Origin: Sporomusa acidovorans
GTDB lineage: Bacteria > Bacillota > Negativicutes > Sporomusales > Sporomusaceae
Assembly: GCF_002257695.2 (NCBI RefSeq)
Contig: NZ_CP155571.1
Strand: one strand, 5' to 3'
DNA length: 64,000 nt
Shown in pieces: positions 1 to 8,105 of the stretch. Positions within the stretch are counted from its first letter, which is position 1, and every line of letters begins with the position of its first letter. Position numbers and translations under genes: made by a program. The notes beneath the pieces were generated by a model. That model was not told the origin of the DNA. It saw only the letters and a program-made list of their open reading frames with translations, and did no database searches.

Positions 1-2
1 AG

Positions 3-305
3 CAGTTAATTGATTATGCCGCTACCAAAGGCGCCATCGTGGCTTTTACCCGTTCGTTATCCCTCTCCCTTGTTAAACAGGGGATCCGTGTTAATGGTGT
101 TGCCCCCGGGCCAATCTGGACACCGCTGATTCCTGCCTCTTTTTCCGACCGGCATGTCGCCCGGTTCGGCCGGAACACGCCGATGAAACGAGCGGGACAG
201 CCGGCTGAAGTAGCTCCCTGTTATGTATTTTTGGCTTCACAGGACTCGGTATATATGTCCGGCCAAATCCTTCACGTTAATGGGGGCACTATCGTTAACG
301 GGTAA
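3..305 (+). CDS. SDR family oxidoreductase, C-terminal part
   Basis: Partial gene cut by the left window edge; the frame is open to base 3. The visible ~100 residues begin at the catalytic YxxxK motif (YAATK) of short-chain dehydrogenases/reductases and continue with the family's VNGVAPGPIWTPL segment (the loop after the active site) and the C-terminal VNGG motif. The NAD(P)-binding Rossmann N-terminus lies outside the window, so cofactor and substrate cannot be judged. It converges with the minus-strand signalling operon that ends at 456. Confidence 0.9.
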   Translation, partial: QLIDYAATKGAIVAFTRSLSLSLVKQGIRVNGVAPGPIWTPLIPASFSDRHVARFGRNTPMKRAGQPAEVAPCYVFLASQDSVYMSGQILHVNGGTIVNG

Positions 306-383
306 AAATTCTGTCCGCAAATTCCCCTGAAGAAGGTGACAGGGATAGAATTGCCGGACTACCGTTTTCGGACAATCATTCAC

Positions 384-420
384 GAAGCAAAGGAAAGCAG
401 AAAAGTACGTCCTTTGCTTC
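384..420. terminator. Hairpin between convergent genes
   Basis: Perfect 11-bp inverted repeat GAAGCAAAGGA/TCCTTTGCTTC around a 15-nt loop, between the convergent SDR and GGDEF/HD-GYP genes. It lacks a clear T-run on either strand, so the terminator role is inferred from position and stem strength. Confidence 0.4.
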
Positions 421-455
421 ACCCTTGTATATAGAGAGAAAGCCGATGTGCAAAC

Positions 456-2078
456 CTAGTTAGCGGCTTCTTTTTGATTGATAAATTCAACGAAACTTTT
501 GGCGAGCTTTGGATCAAATTGAGTGCCCATTCCTGCCTCAATTTCCTTTAAGGCTGTCTGTTTATCACGAGCCGGCCTATAGGGGCGGTCATGGGTTATG
601 GTGTCATAGGTATCGGCAATAGTGAATATACGGGCCAAAAAAGGTATCTGGTCTTCCTTCAGTCCGCAGGGATAGCCTAACCCGTCCCAGCGTTCGTGCA
701 GCGCAAGAATAATATCTGCCAAAACCGGTTCGTCAATAGACTGCGCCATCCGATAGCCGACTTCGCTGTGGCTTTTTATTATATCCCATTCACTGGCTGT
801 CAGCGTCCGGGGACTGCCGAGTATACCGGCAGGTATAGCAACCTTGCCGATATCATGAAGCTGTGCAAGCTGGTTTAGCAGTTTTCGTTCAGCAGCAGGC
901 AAATCTATACCAAGGAAGGCAACAAATTCATCTACCAATTGCCTTACTCTTGCCGGATGTCCCTCGCTTTCAAAGCAGCGGTTTAGCAGCATGCCTTCGA
1001 GGTTTGTTACAATACTTTTGCGTACGCTTTTGTTTTTTGTCAGTTTGTCATTGTACATTCTATGCTCGGCGACACTAAGCATTTCCATAATACGGGCACT
1101 CCCGGCAGTCTGGGTTTCAGCGCCGATTGCCACACTTAGCGGAATGGCGCAGTCTGTTCTTGCCGCACAGGCGTTTCGAATTTGTCCACATACCTGTAAG
1201 CATTCTTCTTGGTCTGTTTGGGGAAGTACGATAACAAATTCATCGCCCCCCCAGCGGGCAATAATGTCTGTCGGGCGGCAGGATATTTTCAGCGCATTGG
1301 CCAGAGCTACCAGCAGCTTGTCCCCCTGTTGATGGCCAAATACGTCGTTCGCCAGTTTTAGGCCATTCATATCGGCCATGATAACACTTAAGGGTAAGGC
1401 TTCCGGTTTCTCCAGTTCCGGCAGCATAGCTTCGATATGGGCTCGGTTATGAAGGGCTGTAAGTTTATCATGATAGCTTAAAAAGCGTATTTGTGCTTCT
1501 GCCTGCAGCCTCTCGGTTATATCGGTTAAAATCATCATGACAAGAGTTTGTTCTGGTGCAGTATCAGACTGCGTGATGAGTTTGCATTCAACACTAACGG
1601 TCTTCTCGCCAATTTGCATAACCGGGGGTAGTTGTTGCAGTGCTCCGTCACTATCGCTGTTTGGACTCAGGAATACGTGCCCCAGAATTTTTCGCAGCCG
1701 TTCTTGCAGCCCGTCATTTCCCTGTCCCAAAAGCTGGACAATTGATAAGCCCGCAATTTTTTTGCCAAAGACTTTTATACAGGCAGCGCTGTACTGCCGG
1801 TCAATTTTTAAATCGCTGGCAAACGTTAGGAACCCTTGGTTGGCATTATCTAATAATGTCTGGATATCGCTTTGGTGCCGCTGCAGCATTTTCCCCTGGC
1901 TGTCACTGATGTGAAAGACTTTTCGGGTAATGGTCAGCAGTCGCTGGTATTGATTTACCAGAGATTTATAGCGGGGCATAAGCTTATTGCCGTTATAACG
2001 CCGATTGCTGAGATCAGCCTGGGCGGATTCCAAAATTCTCCGTTCGGGTGCAAATAAGTCCTCATCGGTTACTCGCAT
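456..2078 (-). CDS. SiaD-like GGDEF / HD-GYP cyclic-di-GMP enzyme
   Basis: 540-aa cytoplasmic protein. Residues ~70-190 are PAS-like, ~195-340 a GGDEF diguanylate cyclase domain with intact RWGGDEF (275-281) and an RxxD inhibitory site (R268-D271), and ~360-535 an HD-GYP phosphodiesterase domain with HD at 408-409 and HERWDGLGYP at 461-470. Both opposing active sites look intact, so it could both make and break c-di-GMP. ATG preceded by AGGTG. It is the last gene of a siaB-siaC-siaA-siaD order operon; in Pseudomonas SiaD is a GGDEF protein activated by SiaC and has no HD-GYP domain, so the fusion is unusual. Which activity dominates cannot be read from sequence. Confidence 0.92.
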   Translation of the reverse strand: MRVTDEDLFAPERRILESAQADLSNRRYNGNKLMPRYKSLVNQYQRLLTITRKVFHISDSQGKMLQRHQSDIQTLLDNANQGFLTFASDLKIDRQYSAACIKVFGKKIAGLSIVQLLGQGNDGLQERLRKILGHVFLSPNSDSDGALQQLPPVMQIGEKTVSVECKLITQSDTAPEQTLVMMILTDITERLQAEAQIRFLSYHDKLTALHNRAHIEAMLPELEKPEALPLSVIMADMNGLKLANDVFGHQQGDKLLVALANALKISCRPTDIIARWGGDEFVIVLPQTDQEECLQVCGQIRNACAARTDCAIPLSVAIGAETQTAGSARIMEMLSVAEHRMYNDKLTKNKSVRKSIVTNLEGMLLNRCFESEGHPARVRQLVDEFVAFLGIDLPAAERKLLNQLAQLHDIGKVAIPAGILGSPRTLTASEWDIIKSHSEVGYRMAQSIDEPVLADIILALHERWDGLGYPCGLKEDQIPFLARIFTIADTYDTITHDRPYRPARDKQTALKEIEAGMGTQFDPKLAKSFVEFINQKEAAN

Positions 2079-2082
2079 GTAA

Positions 2083-3948
2083 TCACCTGCCTAACGAGAA
2101 GCCCACGACTGTGATGTCATCCCGTTGAGATTCATTTCCCATATAATCAGCCAACACGGTCTCAAAAGCCTTTCCCTGCTGGGACATCACTTGTTCATCT
2201 TGGGTAGCAATGGTCTCTACAAATCTTTTTCTGCCAAAAGGATAGTCTTTTTCGCCGCCGTTTTGATCCAGATACCCGTCTGTTGTCAGATAAAATTGGT
2301 CGCCTGCCTCAATTTCCCAGCTGTGATTGGTAAATGCAAGTTCGCTAGAAGAGCGGCGATAGCCGATGCTCTTGTTGTCGGCCTTAATCCTGGTAACCTG
2401 GTTTTGGCGATTAATATATAAAGAAATTTTTGCTCCTGCAAATAGTAATTGCTTATGATTGTCAATACGGCAAATGCCGATGTCCAGTCCATCGTCAGTC
2501 ATTTGTCCGGAACTGTTCTGATGCAGAGTTTCTTTTATCCGCCGGTTTAATTCCGCCAGGATGTCGGCTGGCTCGGTATAATGCTGATCGATAATATGAT
2601 TTAAAATCGTGTTGACCGCCATCGTCATAAAGGCGCCCGGTACGCCATGACCGGTACAATCGGCCAAGGCGATAAAGCTTCTGTCGGCATCAATCCGGCG
2701 CAGCCAATAAAAGTCGCCGCCAACAATATCGCGCGGCTGCCACAGAATAAAATAATCGTGAAATACGGCCCGTATCTCTTCTTCTGTTGCCAGAATGGAT
2801 TCCTGGAGCCTTTTGGCATAATCAATACTATCGATAATTTTTTGGTTTTTTTCAGCCAATTCCCGGGTGCGGTCATGTACCTGCTTTTCCATTTCCGCCG
2901 TAATCAGCAAGGCTCGTTTTAACGGATTAGCTATCCGGCGGGAGACAAGATAAAAAACTACGATCATGAGGAGCAGCGCAATAAGACTGGCAACCATGGT
3001 ATTGAGCTTAATATTACCAAGCAGCGCAATACTCTCTTTGCGGGGAATCTGAAAGACCAGTTTCCAATCGGTTGCTTTTGTTGTTTGATAAGCCAAGTCT
3101 ACTGTTTCTCCGGCCGGGTTGACATACTCAATAATTCTGGGGGATGAGGACAAGGCGCCGTTATCTTTGATGACCTGAGAAACAACGTTTTCCGGGACAA
3201 AATCATTGAGATAGTTTCCGTTATGCGCAAGATTGTCGGATAAATAAATCTTGCCGTTCCTGTCAATTAACCATAAGTTGCTTTCCTCGCCCAATTTGTA
3301 ATTCTGAAATTCCCGTGCTATTTCTTTGAGACTTAACCCCACCCCGGCTACGCCAATGGGATGCTCAACATTACCGACCAGGGCATTGAGGAAGACAAAG
3401 GTATCCTGTCTGCCGCTGTTGTAGTCGAGATTTAAATTGACAGCCTTACCGGATGCAAGTGCGGCATAGAACCATTGCGAGTTAGGATCAACAGGAGACA
3501 TTACTTGTATGAGTTTGAATCCTTCCGCCCAATAATGATTGGTTATCGCACTGACAATGAACGAATTGGCATAATCATAATGTTGAGAAATATCATTAAT
3601 CTTTTGTTGGGCGTACTTACCTAAACGCTCGTCTTGTTCGCCGCTCCTAATCCATTGGATTATCGCCGGATCCTGCGCCAAAAGCAGGGAGGTTTCTTTT
3701 GCCCGTTCAATACGGCCGTCGATTTTAGAGGATATCGATTCAATGATATAGATGAGATCCCGGGTTTTCAGTTTTTCGACGACAGCATTCCGGGTTATAT
3801 AGTAACTCATGACGCCTGTGAGCATGACAGATAGCACGATGATGATGCAGGCAAATACAACAACCTTAATCGTGCCGCGGTCATAGAGGAGCTCTCTGTT
3901 TATGTGACAGGAGGTATGCCCTCCCTCATCTCTGCTGGTTCGGTTCAT
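2083..3948 (-). CDS. SiaA-like membrane PP2C phosphatase with Cache sensor
   Basis: About 621 aa. An N-terminal TM segment (~residues 28-50), an extracytoplasmic dCache-like sensor (~50-310), a second TM (~320-340) and a C-terminal SpoIIE/PP2C serine phosphatase (~395-621) with metal-site motifs GDFYWL, ALADCTGHGVPGAFM, TDG and DDITVVGF. Predicted role: dephosphorylate SiaC in response to an external ligand. The ATG at 3948 is preferred over a TTG at 3969 because it forms an ATGA overlap with the stop of the upstream siaC-like gene, typical of translational coupling. The stop lies 4 nt before the GGDEF/HD-GYP start. Confidence 0.9.
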   Translation of the reverse strand: MNRTSRDEGGHTSCHINRELLYDRGTIKVVVFACIIIVLSVMLTGVMSYYITRNAVVEKLKTRDLIYIIESISSKIDGRIERAKETSLLLAQDPAIIQWIRSGEQDERLGKYAQQKINDISQHYDYANSFIVSAITNHYWAEGFKLIQVMSPVDPNSQWFYAALASGKAVNLNLDYNSGRQDTFVFLNALVGNVEHPIGVAGVGLSLKEIAREFQNYKLGEESNLWLIDRNGKIYLSDNLAHNGNYLNDFVPENVVSQVIKDNGALSSSPRIIEYVNPAGETVDLAYQTTKATDWKLVFQIPRKESIALLGNIKLNTMVASLIALLLMIVVFYLVSRRIANPLKRALLITAEMEKQVHDRTRELAEKNQKIIDSIDYAKRLQESILATEEEIRAVFHDYFILWQPRDIVGGDFYWLRRIDADRSFIALADCTGHGVPGAFMTMAVNTILNHIIDQHYTEPADILAELNRRIKETLHQNSSGQMTDDGLDIGICRIDNHKQLLFAGAKISLYINRQNQVTRIKADNKSIGYRRSSSELAFTNHSWEIEAGDQFYLTTDGYLDQNGGEKDYPFGRKRFVETIATQDEQVMSQQGKAFETVLADYMGNESQRDDITVVGFSLGR

Positions 3949-4337
3949 TTCTCTTCTGCCACCGGACAAATTTCAAAAGGTATCGTTAAGTCCTCTTTGA
4001 ATTCTTCGGCACATTCCAGTGCCATCTCATTTTCTTCGTCATAGTACCAGCGGACGGTTGCTTTTTGTCCGTCCTGGTGGGCGTCTTCCAGCTTTTCCAG
4101 CAGCATCATGATGCACTTTGAACTACTGGTGTTGATATAAGGCATGTAAAAGTATATTTCCAATACGACTTCCTGCTCAAATTGCTGCAAGTAACGATCG
4201 ACCCAATGAAAGACAGGTTCGTAGAACTTAAAAGCGTTTTCCGGATAGGACTGTCCTTCAATACGCAGTTTGTGGTTTTGGGCATTGAACTGAATTTCCG
4301 GGGTGGATTTAGTTTTTTCTATATATAGATCTTGCAT
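3945..4337 (-). CDS. SiaC-like regulatory phosphoprotein (DUF1987)
   Basis: 130-aa protein of the DUF1987/SiaC family. It has the characteristic beta-strand region followed by the phospho-acceptor segment INTSSSKCIMMLL and the DGQKATVRWYYDEENE motif. In Pseudomonas, SiaB phosphorylates and SiaA dephosphorylates SiaC, and the unphosphorylated form activates the diguanylate cyclase SiaD. All four partners are here in one operon. AGGAGG lies upstream of the ATG; the stop overlaps the next start by ATGA. Confidence 0.9.
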   Translation of the reverse strand: MQDLYIEKTKSTPEIQFNAQNHKLRIEGQSYPENAFKFYEPVFHWVDRYLQQFEQEVVLEIYFYMPYINTSSSKCIMMLLEKLEDAHQDGQKATVRWYYDEENEMALECAEEFKEDLTIPFEICPVAEEK

Positions 4338-4347
4338 GTCAATCCTC

Positions 4348-4893
4348 CTAGATAGAAACCTTCAATGTAAAAAATGATACATCTTCATCTATTTTCACCA
4401 GCGAATAACTGAGAGGCCGGCTTGCGCGCCGCGCTATATCAATAAGTCCAAGACCCGCACCGCTGCTCCCCGGCGCAATGGCTTTTCTCATCTGTTCCTT
4501 GTAGAGCTTTTTTAAGCCAGCCTTATCTAAACTGGAGATTTGATCCAGTCTCGCTGTCAGCGGACCGATATCCTGGTTTTCGATAAAATTGCCCGAAGAT
4601 ACAAAGTAGGCATCTTCCGTTTTGCCAATAGCGACAATGCCGGAATTTACTATCCGGTCTCCCGTAGGGGAACCACTCTTTTCTGCTCCGTAGTTTTTGA
4701 TGTTCTGTGTCTGTTCAATAAAGACGGAAAAAACATTATAGGTGTCATTCTGCGATATCGCTTCCGTCTCTAAATACTTCTTTACAGCGTCGCCCAACTG
4801 TTCGATAATTGCCTGAGTAAAACGACCGGAAAAATTTATTAATACTCCATAATTTTGCAGTGTTCTTTGCAGATCCAACAAATTAAGTTCCAT
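4348..4893 (-). CDS. SiaB-like protein kinase (DUF6272)
   Basis: 181-aa protein matching SiaB/DUF6272 kinases, distant GHKL-type ATPases that phosphorylate SiaC. Visible features are an N-terminal helical part, the EQTQNIKNYGAEK segment (N-box-like) and the glycine-rich APGSSGAGLGLIDIARRAS motif (G-box-like). First gene of the sia-like operon, with an AGGAGG Shine-Dalgarno 7 nt before ATG. The 10-nt gap to the siaC-like gene suggests one transcript. Confidence 0.87.
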   Translation of the reverse strand: MELNLLDLQRTLQNYGVLINFSGRFTQAIIEQLGDAVKKYLETEAISQNDTYNVFSVFIEQTQNIKNYGAEKSGSPTGDRIVNSGIVAIGKTEDAYFVSSGNFIENQDIGPLTARLDQISSLDKAGLKKLYKEQMRKAIAPGSSGAGLGLIDIARRASRPLSYSLVKIDEDVSFFTLKVSI

Positions 4894-5007
4894 ATAAATG
4901 CCTCCTAAAAAAGCATCAATTTTAAATTTACATCTTTCGACACCCCGGTAGGGTTATCCTGCCTTACTGTAAAAGATAACAGAAAAGTAACAATGCGGTA
5001 AAACGTA

Positions 5008-5027
5008 GTATACGTAGGTATACGTAC
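5008..5027. promoter_or_regulatory. Tandem 10-bp repeat upstream of the sia-like operon
   Basis: Two abutting copies GTATACGTAG and GTATACGTAC, each containing the palindrome GTATAC, about 115 bp upstream of the siaB-like start. An operator is plausible by position; no regulator is identified and no clear -35/-10 pair was assigned. Confidence 0.3.
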
Positions 5028-5068
5028 AGGGACGAAAGATATCGTTATGTAGTGTTTTTGACCTGAGC

Positions 5069-5115
5069 AAAAAGACTGCCCCTATCGGTTTGCTATGATA
5101 AGGGCAGTCTTTTTG
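5069..5115. terminator. Bidirectional terminator
   Basis: Stem AAAAAGACTGCCC / GGGCAGTCTTTTT with an inner TAT/ATA pair and a T-run on both strands. It separates the IclR gene (transcribed leftward, ending at 5156) from the sia-like operon. Confidence 0.85.
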
Positions 5116-5155
5116 TTATGGCGGAATTTAATAAAATGAGAAGCAAGCGAAAGAG

Positions 5156-5941
5156 CTATGACGGAAACGTTAATAAGTCTACGTTTACAGTGCTGAAAAT
5201 TTGCTCTATCTTTCTTTGCGAAGCCAGCAGCAAATTACGGATGAGCGACATCTTTTCGGGAGTTGCCCGGAATTTGGGGATGCTGACACTGATGGCGGCA
5301 ATCACCTGACCATCTTTGCAGAGCGGTACGGCCAGACACTGCACGTTATTGGTGATTTCTTCGGATTCTGTGGCTACATTAGATTCGCGGATCAGGCAAA
5401 TTTCTTCATAGAGGCAGGAAAAATCGGTTATGGTTTGGGGCGTGAAAGCTTGCAAGCCCTGAGGATAGAGTTCGTGTAGCTGCTGGCGGGAATGGCGGCT
5501 CAGCAAAGCTTTACCTACCGCGGTGCAGTAGGCGGGGATCTTTTTGCCGGCAAAGGAGACCAGACGAATGGGTTCAAGCGAATCAATCTTGGCAATATAC
5601 AAAACGTCTCCCTTGACGAGAATCCCCATCTGACAGGTTTCGAGACTTTGGTTCACAATGTATTGCATTTCCTCTTTTATGATGTTGAGAATATTTAAGT
5701 CCTCTAAATAAGATGAGCCGACAACAAAAGCATTAATGCTGATGGAATAGCGGGACGTCATTTTGTTCAACGAAATGAATTTTCGGTGACAAAGAGTACG
5801 GATAATGGGCAGGATTGTACTTTTAGGAGCGTCAATAGCCACCGCTATTTCCGTTAATGTATGGCCCTCGTTGGAAGACGCAAGCAGTTCCAGGATATCC
5901 AGTACCCGGGACGTGGGGCGATGTTCATCAAAAGACAACAA
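5156..5941 (-). CDS. IclR-family transcriptional regulator
   Basis: About 262 aa from a TTG start: winged-helix DNA-binding domain (RVLDILELLASSNEGHTLTE, then a recognition helix with APKSTILPIIRTL) and an IclR C-terminal effector domain ending near the CLAVPLCKDGQVIAAISVS motif. An ORF runs further upstream to 6106, but a GAGGA sits 6 nt before TTG at 5941 and this gives the family's usual ~250-260 aa, so the longer N-terminus is rejected. IclR proteins often control neighbouring sugar-acid operons; here the candidate target (8.1-13.4 kb) is separated from it by an IS110 insertion. Confidence 0.88.
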   Translation of the reverse strand: MLSFDEHRPTSRVLDILELLASSNEGHTLTEIAVAIDAPKSTILPIIRTLCHRKFISLNKMTSRYSISINAFVVGSSYLEDLNILNIIKEEMQYIVNQSLETCQMGILVKGDVLYIAKIDSLEPIRLVSFAGKKIPAYCTAVGKALLSRHSRQQLHELYPQGLQAFTPQTITDFSCLYEEICLIRESNVATESEEITNNVQCLAVPLCKDGQVIAAISVSIPKFRATPEKMSLIRNLLLASQRKIEQIFSTVNVDLLTFPS

Positions 5942-6020
5942 GTAACATCCTCGTATAGTATATTTACAGTCAGTTTTAAGCAATAAATCCAATCCATAAA
6001 TGACCGCATGAGAAAAATGA

Positions 6021-6290
6021 ATTGGAATTACCAGAAGGGATCTTCTTGGAGTATAATCTTCATCAGGTTTTACATAAAAGGTTTGTTCTATATCATCCTG
6101 TTGCACCTCACGGTGACTTCAAAGAAAGACTGTTCCCTTCGTTCCTTTTGTTAACTTCAGACCCAGGTGTTGTTCCTGCAGACCGGATGCTGTGGGTAGC
6201 AGCCAGCTAGACTACCTATCTGTAGAGTTCTGATTTGTGCGAGGGTGTTGATGCATCGGAACCAAGGAGATTCCTTTTGGTAATTCCAAT
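6021..6290. repeat. 270-bp segment bounded by 29-bp inverted repeats
   Basis: Bases 6021-6049 and the reverse complement of 6262-6290 match at 26 of 29 positions (both begin ATTGGAATTACCA and end CTTGG). The segment lies in the 376-bp gap between the IclR start and the IS110 transposase. It may be the noncoding end of the IS110 element or a separate MITE-like unit. No target duplication was seen. Confidence 0.6.
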
Positions 6291-6317
6291 ATCCTGACTA
6301 CGAAAGAAGGTGTTACC
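6050..6317 (+). ncRNA. Candidate IS110 bridge-RNA region
   Basis: IS110-group elements encode a structured bridge RNA in the noncoding DNA just upstream of the recombinase. This region has that position and contains stable hairpins, for example GGTAG/CTACC at 6195-6216 and a long stem at 6258-6287. The guide loops could not be assigned because the element ends are not defined. Confidence 0.35.
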
Positions 6318-7613
6318 ATGAATAAAACTTTGCTATCAACACTCTTTGTTGGTGTGGATGTGAGCTTACGCTCCCACTATGCTGTTATCCTTGACTTTTT
6401 CGGAAACCAATTGGATGCTTTTCCTTTCCAAAACAACCTCTCTGGCGCTTCCGTAATCACTTCTAAAATCACTGCCGTCGCTGCTGCTTCTGAAGCTACC
6501 CATGTGGTTATTGCTATGGAATCTACTTCCTTTTACAGCTTCCATTTATGCAATTATCTGTTCCAATCACCTGAATTGGCTTCCTTACATGCCAAAGTTT
6601 ACTGCCTGAATCCTAAAGTTACCAGTGCCTACCAGAATACCTTTGTCGATGTGGATAAGACTGACCCCAGCGATGCTTACGGAATTGCCGATTTTGCCAG
6701 AACCGGCAAGATCACGTCCGAACCCTTCAATGGCTCTGCCTTCGTTGCCCTACAACGACTCACCAGAACCAGACTTCATCTGGTCGAAAGCCTCGCCAGG
6801 GAGAAATCTTATGCCTTAACCAACATCTTTATCAAGTTTAGTGAATTAGCCGTTTTAAGCCCTAGAGATAAGGAGGATAACCCTTTCTCTGATCGCTTTG
6901 GCGCAACGTGTGTTGCTGTGCTGACAGACTTCCTGTCACCAGATGAGATTGCAAAGGCTTCCTTGGAAGAGCTAATCGACTTCCTTTGTGAAAAAGGGAA
7001 GAACCGTTTCTCGGATCCCGAAGCAAAAGCAAAACTTTTACAGAAGGCGGCTCGTGACTCCTACCGCCTTGATAAAACACAGTATGAACCGCTTAATGCA
7101 GCCATTGCAGCATCCTTCAACTGCATCCGGGCTTTTGACAAGGAATTGAAAAACATTGATAAAGCCATTGAAAAAGCAGTTAAGGGATTATCCAGCAATG
7201 AATATCAGTGCCTTCTGTCCATCCGCGGCTTTGGCCCGGTCATTTCGGCAGGCATCATTGCCGAGATCGGATTTATTGACCGCTTTCAATCAGAAGAAAA
7301 ACTGGCAAAATTTGCAGGCCTGACCTGGCGCAAAAAGCAATCAGGTCGGCTTACGAGCGACATCACCTACATGACCAAATCAGGTAATAAATACTTACGC
7401 TATTATATAGGCGAAGCGGTTATGAGTTTGCTAAAAAACCATAACCCAGAATATACCGCATTCTATTACAAGAAGCGGAACGAAGCAGTACGCTTCCAGC
7501 ATAAAAGGGCACTCGCACTGACATCAAGAAAACTCATCAGACTGATTTATGCACTGCTACGCAATAATCAGCTTTACATTCCAACGAAAGATGTGATTGA
7601 TATCGCAAACTAA
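6318..7613 (+). CDS. IS110-family transposase
   Basis: 431-aa DEDD recombinase. The N-terminal RuvC-like DEDD domain begins FVGVDVSLRSHYAV with later acidic residues (IAMEST, DKTDPSDAYGIAD). The C-terminal transposase_20 domain (~residues 295-400) has the SIRGFGPVISAGIIAEIG helix-hairpin-helix and the catalytic-serine region KSGNKYLRYYIGEAV. Full length for the family. IS110 elements lack terminal inverted repeats, so boundaries are not called. It sits between the IclR gene and its likely target operon. Confidence 0.95.
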   Translation: MNKTLLSTLFVGVDVSLRSHYAVILDFFGNQLDAFPFQNNLSGASVITSKITAVAAASEATHVVIAMESTSFYSFHLCNYLFQSPELASLHAKVYCLNPKVTSAYQNTFVDVDKTDPSDAYGIADFARTGKITSEPFNGSAFVALQRLTRTRLHLVESLAREKSYALTNIFIKFSELAVLSPRDKEDNPFSDRFGATCVAVLTDFLSPDEIAKASLEELIDFLCEKGKNRFSDPEAKAKLLQKAARDSYRLDKTQYEPLNAAIAASFNCIRAFDKELKNIDKAIEKAVKGLSSNEYQCLLSIRGFGPVISAGIIAEIGFIDRFQSEEKLAKFAGLTWRKKQSGRLTSDITYMTKSGNKYLRYYIGEAVMSLLKNHNPEYTAFYYKKRNEAVRFQHKRALALTSRKLIRLIYALLRNNQLYIPTKDVIDIAN

Positions 7614-8105
7614 TTTTATATCGAACTAATGTTCTTATTTTGAAGCAATTCGAAATAGGTGTGTTTGCTACACCCTTTTTTAGGGAAAGTATTTCAAAAA
7701 AATTTAAATATTATCTTGACATATCACCAGATGTCTTTCCGCAAGTAAAATTGATTTTAGCATAGCATGGAAACGGCAAGATAGCAAGGCTATAAGCGGC
7801 TTTCTTCCGGATGTTAGTGCTGCTAAAAAAAAGTTTTATGAGCTCAAAACTTTCAGAAAACACCAATAATAACATTGACAGCGACATTTTTCAATGCTAT
7901 TATGAAGACATTGAGTTTATATATACGAATCAGTTTGTATATACGAATAAAAATAAGGCAGTACATAAGGTGCAGGAGGGGAGCAAGCGGAATTTTAACG
8001 GTGCGCAAGATAGACAAGAGCGAGGGGTGGTACATAATTGCTGCTGTAGTAAAAAAGCAATAAAGACGATTAATAAATTTATGGAATATAAGGATGGTTC
8101 AAAGA
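7614..8105. other. Promoter-bearing gap before the sugar-acid operon
   Basis: 492 bp without a convincing gene; overlapping short ORFs on both strands have no recognisable domains or good start sites. It contains the IS110 right flank and the repeats at 7915-7948, and should carry the operon promoter. Confidence 0.5.
7915..7948. promoter_or_regulatory. Tandem operator-like repeat
   Basis: The sequence TATATACGAAT occurs at 7920-7930 and again at 7938-7948, an exact 18-bp period, each preceded by GTTT. The location ~160 bp upstream of the aldolase gene fits an operator. A loosely similar stretch (ATATACTATACGAG on the minus strand) lies just upstream of the IclR start near 5953-5966, so IclR binding is a reasonable but unproven guess. 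Confidence 0.4.

Noticed and set aside
5942..6106. N-terminal extension of the IclR ORF
   Set aside because: It runs through the inverted-repeat segment; a properly spaced GAGGA precedes the TTG at 5941 and gives normal family length.
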